A stretch of DNA of 6,657 nucleotides from Terriglobia bacterium (GTDB lineage Bacteria; Acidobacteriota; Terriglobia; UBA7540): positions 1 to 6,657 of the forward strand of contig JAIQGB010000247.1 in assembly GCA_020072905.1 (NCBI GenBank). The letters are read 5' to 3'. Below are positions 1 through 5,349 of this stretch, in pieces. How positions within the stretch are numbered: the stretch's first letter is position 1; every line of letters starts with the position of its first letter. The translations under genes were made by a program, and so were the position numbers. A model generated the notes under the pieces. The model ran no database searches, had not been told where the DNA came from, and saw only the letters and a program-made list of their open reading frames with translations.

Positions 1-425
1 AGCTTGACGAGGTGACAGTCCGGCGCGCCCTCGCGCAGCGCCCAGAGCACGTTGAGCGTCCCGGTCAAATTGTTGACCTGCGTGAACACGGTCCGGTTGT
101 GGTCGATCATGGAATAGGGCGCGGAAGGCTGCTCGCCGTAATGGATGATCGCTTCCGGGCGGAAGGCTTCGAGGACGCCCTCGACGGCGGCGTAGTTGCG
201 CAGGTCGCCCACGTAGAGATCGATCGTCCGGCCCGTCACCTCTTTCCATACTTTGACGCGGTCATGCAACGTAGCGATGGGAATCAGCGGCTCGACATTC
301 AGCTCCACTTCCCATCGGCGCTTGGCGAAGTTGTCCACCACGCCGACCGCATGGCCGCGCGCGGAAAGGTACATCGCCGTCGGCCAGCCCAGATAACCGT
401 CACCACCCAGAACCAGGATTCTCAT
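1..425 (-). CDS. sqdB: UDP-sulfoquinovose synthase, N-terminal part (cut by window edge)
   Basis: This NAD-dependent extended short-chain dehydrogenase converts UDP-glucose plus sulfite to UDP-sulfoquinovose, the headgroup donor for sulfolipid or, in some archaea, for sulfated N-glycans. The 141 visible residues begin MRILVLGGDGYLGW, a Rossmann glycine motif (G7, G10, G13) in the GGDGYxGW form characteristic of SQD1. D31 ends the second strand and probably binds the adenosine ribose. SQD1-like signatures follow: IPIATLHDRV (48-57), the LYVGD strand (70-74), HYGEQPSAPYSMID (95-108) and QVNNLTGTLNVL (116-127). The window stops at HLVKL, just before the catalytic TMGEYG segment expected in the family, so the active site cannot be checked. 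The ATG at 425-423 is preceded by GAGAGG with a 5-base gap. The 114-residue gene lies 81 bases upstream on the same strand with no terminator between. Assignment over generic epimerases rests on these motifs, recalled from known SQD1 proteins. Confidence 0.9.
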   Translation of the reverse strand, partial: MRILVLGGDGYLGWPTAMYLSARGHAVGVVDNFAKRRWEVELNVEPLIPIATLHDRVKVWKEVTGRTIDLYVGDLRNYAAVEGVLEAFRPEAIIHYGEQPSAPYSMIDHNRTVFTQVNNLTGTLNVLWALREGAPDCHLVK

Positions 426-506
426 GATTGCCTCTCACAGCTGGTATTCAGAAATGTACCGCCCTCAGCGGATGCAAGGTGCTGCAAACTGCCGGACCCA
501 GCCGCG

Positions 507-851
507 TCACAGGTAACCCCCCTCCCGCGCCAGGCGGCGTAGTTCCTCGCCTTCGAGCGGGAGTTCCGCTTGCGTGGCATCGTAGCCCTCTTCGAGAGTC
601 CGGCGCAAATGCAGCGCAGCCATCTCGACAAGCTGTTGGTCGGTCAGATACTTCTGCTCACGCTCACGGAGCTCCGTGAGCGTCGCGCAAGAAATCGCCA
701 CGGTCACTATCCTGCCGTCCACACGGAAGAAGCAATCGATCGTATCGCTGTGCCGGGTGGCAATTCCTGACATGAGGTGCACAAAACGCACCTGCACCGG
801 TGTGCCGAGCGCTTCCGAACGGACTTCAAACGGTGCGGCAAAATAGCTCAT
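507..851 (-). CDS. Conserved-looking hypothetical protein, 114 residues
   Basis: I do not recognise a family. The protein has no signal peptide or membrane segment and should be cytosolic. Residues 1-55 look beta-rich, with alternating hydrophobic stretches such as VQVRFVHLMSGIATR and CFFRVDGRIVTVAIS. Residues 56-114 are charged and helical, rich in Glu, Leu and Arg (TELREREQKYLTDQQLVEMAALHLRRTLEEGYD). The ATG at 851-849 has only a weak ribosome site (GGGATGAG about 10 bases upstream). A perfect TATAAT lies about 64 bases upstream on this strand. The stop at 507 is followed after 81 bases by the UDP-sulfoquinovose synthase start, so the two may be co-transcribed. Codon choice (many G/C third positions) and the continuous frame favour a real gene. 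Long opposite-strand frames here are overlaps without family resemblance. Function is unknown; a regulatory or accessory role would be a guess. Confidence 0.6.
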   Translation of the reverse strand: MSYFAAPFEVRSEALGTPVQVRFVHLMSGIATRHSDTIDCFFRVDGRIVTVAISCATLTELREREQKYLTDQQLVEMAALHLRRTLEEGYDATQAELPLEGEELRRLAREGGYL

Positions 852-914
852 GGCAGGATCTCATCCCGAGAAGAGCACACTGCAACTCGCAGGAATTCTC
901 CAGAACGATTCGCC

Positions 915-920
915 ATTATA
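915..920 (-). promoter_or_regulatory. Candidate -10 box for the minus-strand 114-aa/sqdB pair
   Basis: A perfect TATAAT reads on the minus strand, which would place the transcript start near 907 and give a leader of about 56 bases before the ATG at 851. No good -35 box is visible 16-18 bases upstream. Because the core is ATTATAAT (915-922), TATAAT also reads on the plus strand, where no nearby gene start fits. Confidence 0.35.
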
Positions 921-1033
921 ATCCATCCGCCACCCGTCCGGAGCGACAGGTTTAGGTTGAGGGTGAAACATCCCCGCCGGGTAGCAACCTCCGGCACGCC
1001 TGCTGCATCGAACGGACTAACCTAACACTTGTG

Positions 1034-1080
1034 ACTACCAGGGGTAGTGGGTAGCGCATAGGGCAACCAAGTTACCCACT
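1034..1080. repeat. Two overlapping, mutually exclusive stem-loops
   Basis: ACTACC-AGG-GGTAGT (1034-1048) is a perfect 6-bp stem with a 3-base loop. AGTGGGTA (1046-1053) is the exact reverse complement of TACCCACT (1073-1080). That second stem extends inward by one G-U and one C-G pair to 10 bp with a 15-base loop. The two stems share bases 1046-1048 and cannot both be fully formed. No U-run follows on either strand, so neither looks like an intrinsic terminator. Confidence 0.6.
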
Positions 1081-1161
1081 CCCCCCTTCCTACACAACTC
1101 GTCGCCCGAAACACTAAAGAGGTCAAAAATGCGCTGGGGGTGTTCTGATGGGCCGGCGATC

Positions 1162-1288
1162 TCCTGCGCCGCAGGATTTCCAACTGGGCCCGAAGGGCTC
1201 CGTCCCCGCTGGGCATGAACGCGCCGTCCGTAGGGCCGCCGAAATACCGACCAATGTGCGGCCGCACCCTCCGGGTGCCCCGCAGGGG
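1162..1288. repeat. Cluster of short hairpins with three-base loops
   Basis: Five 15-base units each fold as a 6-position stem with a 3-base loop. They are TCCTGC-GCC-GCAGGA (1162-1176, perfect), GGGCCC-GAA-GGGCTC (1186-1200, one G-U), GTCCCC-GCT-GGGCAT (1202-1216, one mismatch and one G-U), CCGTCC-GTA-GGGCCG (1224-1238, one mismatch and one G-U) and GCACCC-TCC-GGGTGC (1264-1278, perfect). A 4-bp hairpin, CCCC-GCA-GGGG, follows at 1278-1288. A perfect 12-base palindrome, GTGCGGCCGCAC (1256-1267), overlaps the fifth unit. The stems differ in sequence but share geometry, as in the palindromic intergenic elements common in some bacterial genomes. Whether this is a mobile repeat, a structured RNA or DNA-level structure cannot be told from one copy. 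Confidence 0.55.
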
Positions 1289-1303
1289 AATGATGACAAA
1301 CGT

Positions 1304-1332
1304 TTGCAAGCGAGCCCATCCATGGATATACT
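1304..1332 (+). promoter_or_regulatory. Sigma-70-type promoter for the GAF-PP2C phosphatase
   Basis: TTGCAA (1304-1309) and TATACT (1327-1332) are separated by exactly 17 bases. The -10 matches the consensus at 5 of 6 positions and the -35 at 4 of 6. The predicted start near 1339 leaves a leader of about 38 bases that includes the ribosome site GAAGGA. The spacer carries a perfect 10-base palindrome, ATCCATGGAT (1318-1327), which abuts the -10 box and could be an operator. Confidence 0.5.
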
Positions 1333-1376
1333 GGCCCTCCTGACATTCGTCTGCGGGCGAACCGAAGGACCTGCGC

Positions 1377-3161
1377 GTGGAAAAGCCGGCCCGGACAACC
1401 AAACCGCCTAAGCGTTCGAAGGGGAACCTTTCGGCGGCCAATCTGGTCAAAGAAGTCGAGGATTTGGGCGGTGAACTCTCGACCGTGCTGGAGCCGAAGA
1501 GCGTCATTGACTCGCTCACCGCCCGGCTGGTGGAGCGTTACGGCGCGGCCGCGGCCGGAATCTGGATGGCCAAGGAGGATTCTCCAGCGCTCCAACTGGT
1601 CAGCCGCATCGGCAAGTTCGAGTTGCCCGAGGATCCCGGCAAGGCGGGCGCCGCGGACACTCTGCTCAATCGGGCCATTACCCACCGCCTGCCGCAGACC
1701 CTCAACAACCCCCGCGGTGAGGATGACGTCCTGGCCCGCTGGGCGAAGCTGCACCGCATCAAGTTTCTGGGGGCCTACCCTCTCCTGGACGACTCCCGAG
1801 TGCAGGGCGTGCTCGTGGTGGCCTACACCAAGACTCCGGCCAAACCCCTGCTCGCCCTCTTCCGCCTCCACGCCCGGCTCGCCTCCATGGCGCTGCGTGA
1901 CGCGGAACTTCTGCACTCGACTCGGCGCACGCTGAACAAGCTGAGCTTCCTGGTGGAAGCCAGCAAAGCCCTGACTTCTACGCTCGACCTCGCCGAATTG
2001 CTGGGGCGCATCCTGGATGTTGCCAAGACGCAGACAGAGGCCGAACGCGGAACACTCTTTCTGGTGGACGAGAGTTCGAACGAGATCTGGTCGCTGATTG
2101 CCCACGGCCTCGAAAAGCAGGAGATCCGCCTGCCGCTCGGCAAGGGCATCGCAGGACACGTGGCCCAGACTGGGGAGATCGTTCTGATTCCCGACGCCTA
2201 CGCCGACCCCCGCTTCAACCCCGAGGTGGATAAGCGCACCGGTTACCGCACACGGACCATTCTCTGCCTGCCCATCCGCAACAAGGCCGGGAAGATCATC
2301 GCCGCCCTTCAGTTGCTCAACAAACTGACCGGGTCGTTCACCTCGGACGACGCCGACTTCCTCCTGACGCTTTCCGGGCACATGGCGCTGGCCCTGGAGA
2401 ACGCCCAGCTCCACCAAGCCCTCCTGGACAAGGAACGCATGGAGAAGGAATTGGCGCTGGCGCGGGGCATCCAGCGCAGCTTGCTACCGGACCGCGCGCC
2501 GCTCGTGGAGGGTTTCGATATCGCGCTGCTCAACGAGCCCTGCTACGCGGTGGGAGGAGATTATTACGACTTTCTCAATCTGGGCCCGCAGACGCTGCTC
2601 ACCGTGATCGCTGATGTCGAGGGCAAGGGGGTGAGCTCGGCTCTGGTCATGTCCAACCTGCAGGCCACGCTCCGCGCCTTGGTGCTCCACCTCCACTCGC
2701 TCGACGAAATCGCCGAAAGCCTGAACCGGATGATCCTGAACGACACCCGATCACAGAAATACCTGAGCATTTTCATCGGGCTGGTGGACGTGCGCCGCAA
2801 AGGGCTCCACTACATCAATTGTGGCCATGTTCCGCCGGTCATCGTCCGGCCCAACCACGACCCCATCCCGCTCACCGAGGGCGGCATGGTCATCGGCCTG
2901 TTTGAAAACGCCCGCTACCAGCGCGGGCAAACCAAGTTTCAGCGCGGCGACGTGCTCGTGCTCTGCACCGACGGGATCACCGAGTCCATGGATACCCTGC
3001 ACGAAGAGTACGGCACGGAGCGGCTGGTGCAGTGCGTGCAGTCCGTCGCCGAGCAGACCGCCGCCGAGATCGTCGCCGCCGTCAACGCCGACGTCACACG
3101 CTTCTCCCGCCACGGGACGCACGTCGACGATAAGGTGATGATCGCCATAAAGGTGGTGTAG
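1377..3161 (+). CDS. GAF-GAF-PP2C (SpoIIE/RsbU-like) serine/threonine phosphatase
   Basis: This is a 594-residue cytosolic signalling protein that probably dephosphorylates a phosphoserine on a partner protein, such as an STAS anti-anti-sigma factor. The start is GTG at 1377, set by GAAGGA (1364-1369) with a 7-base gap and by a promoter at 1304-1332. Residues 1-28 are basic. A divergent GAF domain spans about 35-180, and a clearer second GAF about 200-341, with the block GKGIAGHVAQTGE and the LCLPIRN strand. A helical linker (342-378, ERMEKELALARGIQRSLLP) is of the type preceding RsbU phosphatase domains. The PPM/SpoIIE domain (about 380-594) keeps its metal-site motifs: GGDYYDF with D395 and D398, ADVEGKG with D413, NCGH (481-484), CTDGITE with D532, and DDK with D584 and D585. 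It therefore looks catalytically intact. There is no membrane segment, so the GAF pair probably senses a soluble ligand or mediates dimerisation. No anti-sigma or STAS partner is adjacent, so the target is unknown. Confidence 0.93.
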   Translation: MEKPARTTKPPKRSKGNLSAANLVKEVEDLGGELSTVLEPKSVIDSLTARLVERYGAAAAGIWMAKEDSPALQLVSRIGKFELPEDPGKAGAADTLLNRAITHRLPQTLNNPRGEDDVLARWAKLHRIKFLGAYPLLDDSRVQGVLVVAYTKTPAKPLLALFRLHARLASMALRDAELLHSTRRTLNKLSFLVEASKALTSTLDLAELLGRILDVAKTQTEAERGTLFLVDESSNEIWSLIAHGLEKQEIRLPLGKGIAGHVAQTGEIVLIPDAYADPRFNPEVDKRTGYRTRTILCLPIRNKAGKIIAALQLLNKLTGSFTSDDADFLLTLSGHMALALENAQLHQALLDKERMEKELALARGIQRSLLPDRAPLVEGFDIALLNEPCYAVGGDYYDFLNLGPQTLLTVIADVEGKGVSSALVMSNLQATLRALVLHLHSLDEIAESLNRMILNDTRSQKYLSIFIGLVDVRRKGLHYINCGHVPPVIVRPNHDPIPLTEGGMVIGLFENARYQRGQTKFQRGDVLVLCTDGITESMDTLHEEYGTERLVQCVQSVAEQTAAEIVAAVNADVTRFSRHGTHVDDKVMIAIKVV

Positions 3162-3162
3162 G

Positions 3163-3232
3163 AATAGGTGCTGGGGGCTGAGGACTAGGTTCTGGGTGCT
3201 GGGGACTGGGGGCTCGACTCTGGGCGCTGCGC
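3163..3232. repeat. Degenerate heptad repeat array A (about 10 units)
   Basis: Starting two bases after the phosphatase stop, the sequence falls into 7-base units: aataggt, gctgggg, gctgagg, actaggt, tctgggt, gctgggg, actgggg, gctcgac, tctgggc, gctgcgc. The loose consensus is nCTGGGn. Most units differ, so this is old or drifting repeat DNA rather than a fresh expansion. No convincing intrinsic terminator for the phosphatase is visible here. Confidence 0.75.
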
Positions 3233-3279
3233 AATAACGCATTCGATCCCCGCTTGGTTTTGCCAGTTTCAAGCAAGCT

Positions 3280-3363
3280 TCCTCTCGACTCTCAACTCTC
3301 TACGCTTGACTGTCAACTGTTGACTGCCCACCGCTCACTATTCACTACTCACTGTCCCCTGCT
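3280..3363. repeat. Degenerate heptad repeat array B (about 12 units)
   Basis: Period-7 units run ttcctct, gactctc, aactctc, tacgctt, gactgtc, aactgtt, gactgcc, caccgct, cactatt, cactact, cactgtc, ccctgct. The loose consensus is nACTnTn, which differs from array A. The arrays are separated by 47 bases of non-repetitive sequence (3233-3279) and are not in the same 7-base phase. Array B runs into the 3' end of the minus-strand 91-residue gene. Similar heptanucleotide families (STRR sequences) are known from cyanobacteria. Confidence 0.75.
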
Positions 3364-3613
3364 CTCTTAGCCGCAGTTTGACAACCTTCCCCTCGCCAAA
3401 CTTCCTCGTCAGCCAGTCTTCCATGTCCGCGCGCAGAGCCTCCAGGTCCACTTGAAAGCTCGCCTCCAGCTCGCCGTCGGCCACCGGCAGTGTCCCATCG
3501 AACGCCGAGCGTCCCGTAAAGCTGCGCATCGAGAAGCTGTCCAGCCACGCGACCGGACACGGCCGCGGGCCGTCGGGTTGGAGCACTTCTACGCGAATCT
3601 TGCGAGCAAACAT
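3338..3613 (-). CDS. Hypothetical protein, 91 residues, 3' end formed by heptad repeat
   Basis: I do not recognise a family. The start ATG at 3613-3611 has GGAG 7 bases upstream, a good ribosome site. The protein is soluble and mixed alpha/beta. Residues 1-45 hold short strands (KIRVEVLQPDG, PVAWLDSFSMRSFTGRSAFDG), 46-75 an acidic helical part (GELEASFQVDLEALRADMEDWL) and 76-83 a basic strand (GKVVKLRLR). The tail EQGTVSSE and the TAG stop are encoded by heptad array B, so the original C-terminus may have been shorter or different. It lies 65 bases downstream of the PHP phosphatase stop on the same strand, with no terminator between, and so may share its transcript. It converges on the GAF-PP2C gene. 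The conserved-looking composition favours a real gene over the longer overlapping frame at 3345-3743. Confidence 0.6.
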   Translation of the reverse strand: MFARKIRVEVLQPDGPRPCPVAWLDSFSMRSFTGRSAFDGTLPVADGELEASFQVDLEALRADMEDWLTRKFGEGKVVKLRLREQGTVSSE

Positions 3614-3678
3614 CCTTTCTCTCCGGGAGCGCGAGGCCAGTCGATCCCGCCTCGAGCGCTTGATCTTCCACTTGATAT

Positions 3679-4458
3679 CTAGCCGCGTAAGAAGGAGAAC
3701 CAGTTTCGCTGGCGCTTGACCCGGCGGGGGTCGATGGGCTCAAGGCCGGGAGGAAGGGGGCGCCCTTCGATTACCGCGCGGGGATTCTCCCGGAGGAGCA
3801 GGTCCGCGACTTCTTCCCCCCGCACCTCTTTCACCTTGCGATAGCACTGGGAGAGAATCGGCGGGCGGTGCTTGGGGTCGTGGGCGTCCGAGGCGAAGAA
3901 GTGGATCAGGTTCTGCTCGAGCCACATTTCGGAAAAATGCTGAGCCCGGCGCCCGAACCCACCGGTGTAGGACTTGGCCGTGACCTGGACCAGACATCCG
4001 CGCGTTACCCAATGGTAGAGCAGCTCCGAACGCTGCTGGATCAACGAATTGCGCTCGGGGTGAGTCAGGATGGGGATCAGGCTGGCACACTGGATTTCAT
4101 AAAAGACGCGATCCATCTGGTCGGGAATGAACTGCTCGCCGAATTCCACCAAGAGATAGTTGGTCCCATTGATCGTGAACCGTGTCCGATCCTCGGCCGC
4201 CTTCTGGATGTTGTCGTAGGAAAGGTGGAAGTCGCAGCCCAGCAAAAGCTGGGGCGTATCGCCGATGGCTGCCTGCAGCTCGGTAAGCTTGGCGCGGTTC
4301 ACTTCTACGTCGTAGTGATACTCGTAATTGCAGTGAGGGGTGGCGACCAGATGCGTGATCCCATCGGCGGCGGCCATCTTGCACATCGCAACCGAGACTT
4401 CGAGGCTGCTTGCGCCGTCGTCCACGCCTGAAAGCGGATGGCAGTGGATGTCAATCAT
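3679..4458 (-). CDS. CpsB/YwqE-type PHP-family protein-tyrosine phosphatase
   Basis: This 259-residue cytosolic metal-dependent phosphatase belongs to the family that dephosphorylates bacterial tyrosine kinases (Wzc/CapB type) controlling capsule and exopolysaccharide assembly. Metal-site motifs are in the family order: DIHCH with H5 and H7, GVDDGA (11-16), ATPH with H42, LVEF with E105, LTHPER with H133, and ASDAHD with D191 and H193. The FGRRA block (168-172) and a C-terminal ENPRAVIEG-type helix also match. Length is typical and it looks intact. The frame opens one codon earlier at TTG (4461), but ATG at 4458 is preferred because GGAGGA (4470-4465) lies 6 bases upstream of it and only 3 from the TTG. 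Its leader has competing pairings around the ribosome site (4459-4526). No kinase or polysaccharide polymerase gene is in the window, so the target is not shown. The 91-residue gene follows downstream on the same strand. Confidence 0.92.
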   Translation of the reverse strand: MIDIHCHPLSGVDDGASSLEVSVAMCKMAAADGITHLVATPHCNYEYHYDVEVNRAKLTELQAAIGDTPQLLLGCDFHLSYDNIQKAAEDRTRFTINGTNYLLVEFGEQFIPDQMDRVFYEIQCASLIPILTHPERNSLIQQRSELLYHWVTRGCLVQVTAKSYTGGFGRRAQHFSEMWLEQNLIHFFASDAHDPKHRPPILSQCYRKVKEVRGEEVADLLLRENPRAVIEGRPLPPGLEPIDPRRVKRQRNWFSFLRG

Positions 4459-4526
4459 CAACGCTCCTCCGAGTGGTGCACACCTCCCTCTAGGCGGAGG
4501 TCAGACTCTGCCGTCGTTACGTGCAT
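4459..4526 (-). promoter_or_regulatory. Leader of the PHP phosphatase: competing pairings and a short upstream frame
   Basis: On the minus strand, ACCTCC (4501-4496) can pair with GGAGGT (4487-4482) as a local 6-bp hairpin with an 8-base loop. The overlapping CCTCCG (4500-4495) can instead pair with CGGAGG (4471-4466), the core of the ribosome site. These options exclude each other. A 22-codon frame starting MHVTTAES at 4526 ends in TGA at 4460-4458, sharing one base with the phosphatase ATG (TGATG), an arrangement seen in translational coupling. Its own start lacks a good ribosome site. All regulatory meaning is inference. Confidence 0.3.
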
Positions 4527-4693
4527 CCATCTTAAGGACACCCTGACAGCAGACCGATGGCGCGAGAGGCTTACCGGTGCTCTCCTTCGCCTTGACTAGC
4601 TTAACATAACGGTAGCCCGTGCCAAGCCGCTCCAACGGCAACTACAGTTGCGACCCTAGAGGCTGCCTCCCGGCATCGTCTCACTGTTGGGAC

Positions 4694-4712
4694 AAAAGCC
4701 AGCGCAGGCTGG
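4694..4712 (-). terminator. Weak terminator-like hairpin
   Basis: On the minus strand CCAGC-CTGC-GCTGG is a 5-bp GC-rich stem with a 4-base loop, followed by C and four Ts (4697-4694). It is short for an intrinsic terminator. No well-supported minus-strand gene ends just upstream; only the doubtful frame at 4756-5010 does. Confidence 0.25.
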
Positions 4713-5087
4713 AAGGCTCTTTCGCTTGGACTTCCGGGTGTGCATGAACCGGCCACTAGTGGGTTCCCCACGACTCAATGTCTGAGGCAGCTGATGCTCG
4801 CTCGATGCAAGCGCCGCTTGACCCCTCGTCTGCAATAATCCGTATTTCCGCCTCCCGATTCCAATAATCAGAAGGAGAGAGTTCGTATAGACAGCCGCAT
4901 GTCGAATCCTCATCTTCTCGAGACTCGCTGAAAGAAAACCATTTAGGCGAAGGCTTTGGGGCGCTTAGGGTCAGGACGGATTTGGTATCTCGCGTGCCAG
5001 TAGTGTCCACGAGTCGACATCAGCGTGCTCCGGTAACGGCTCATGTCTGATGATCGATTCAGAGTTTCGACCCAACACCCGACGCTT

Positions 5088-5118
5088 GGAGGGGGAGAGC
5101 AATTTCCCCCTCTTTTTT
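5088..5118 (+). terminator. Strong intrinsic terminator, plus strand
   Basis: GAGGGGGA (5089-5096) pairs perfectly with TCCCCCTC (5105-5112) across an 8-base loop, with one more G-T pair possible outside (5088 with 5113). Six Ts follow directly (5113-5118). The minus strand has no T-run after the stem, so the direction is plus. The nearest plus-strand gene upstream ends at 3161, about 1.9 kb away, so the transcript it ends is not obvious. It may also insulate the oxidoreductase gene downstream. Confidence 0.8.
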
Positions 5119-5285
5119 CTTGCCCCCGCTTGATCCCTTGCTTTTGACTCAGCCCCCGGTCGTCGCCTCGGTGATTCTGCTCCAGCAGCCTGCGTCCGCG
5201 TGAGCCCCACTGCGACCATACGCTCTCCCGATCCTCGTTCCTGAGTCGCGAAGATTTCGCCGGTACACGTTCCGTCAGCATGGTC

Positions 5286-5291
5286 TATACT
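5286..5291 (+). promoter_or_regulatory. Candidate -10 box for the oxidoreductase gene
   Basis: TATACT matches the -10 consensus at 5 of 6 positions and would start transcription near 5298, about 52 bases before the ATG. The best -35 candidate is poor: GGTACA at 5262-5267, with an 18-base spacer and 3 of 6 matches. The box has the same TATACTGG context, with CATGG just upstream, as the phosphatase promoter near 1321-1334. Confidence 0.3.
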
Positions 5292-5349
5292 GGGGCCCGC
5301 ACCGGAAAAGCTGGACCAATCCCGAATTGCTTCCTCAAGAGGAACTTCT

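Larger units (their letters stand above)
852..1376. other. 525-base divergent intergenic region with dense secondary structure
   Basis: This spacer separates the divergently transcribed 114-residue gene (minus) and the GAF-PP2C phosphatase (plus). It contains a TATAAT for the minus side, a stem-loop region at 1034-1080, a cluster of short hairpins at 1162-1288 and a promoter at 1304-1332 for the plus side. Long frames cross it on both strands, but none has a ribosome site or a recognisable protein family, so I do not call a gene. The middle part (about 930-1030) shows only a 7-base inverted repeat, TTAGGTT at 952-958 with AACCTAA at 1019-1025. Confidence 0.7.
4527..5349. other. Spacer of about 820 bases without a convincing gene
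   Basis: The GC content is visibly lower here, especially around 4830-4960, than in the flanking genes. The longest frames are on the minus strand (4656-4913, 4756-5010, 4943-5281). They lack ribosome sites, use codons unlike their neighbours and match no family I know, so they may be chance frames or decayed sequence. The spacer contains a weak minus-strand terminator-like hairpin near 4694-4712, a strong plus-strand terminator at 5088-5118 and a possible promoter at 5286-5291 for the oxidoreductase. Confidence 0.6.

Noticed and set aside
12..542. A 176-codon plus-strand frame over the left end
   Set aside because: It is antisense to the SQD1-like gene, whose motifs are unmistakable.
1148..1411. 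Short plus-strand frame running through the hairpin cluster into the phosphatase start
   Set aside because: No ribosome site or family; its codons come from hairpin DNA, and it overlaps a well-supported promoter and start.
1035..2417. A 460-codon minus-strand open frame across the spacer and the phosphatase gene
   Set aside because: It lies antisense to the clearly homologous GAF-GAF-PP2C gene, has low-complexity Gly/Val/Arg-rich composition and matches no family. It is a high-GC shadow frame.
3163..3363. A CRISPR array
   Set aside because: The period is 7 bases with drifting units and no repeat-spacer alternation; no cas genes are present.
4597..4625. TTGGCA (minus strand, 4625-4620) as a -35 box for the PHP phosphatase
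   Set aside because: No acceptable -10 lies 16-18 bases away (best about 3 of 6 matches), and it does not fit a sigma-54 site either.
4943..5281. A 112-codon minus-strand frame
   Set aside because: No ribosome site, crosses the plus-strand terminator, and has unusual composition with no recognisable domain.
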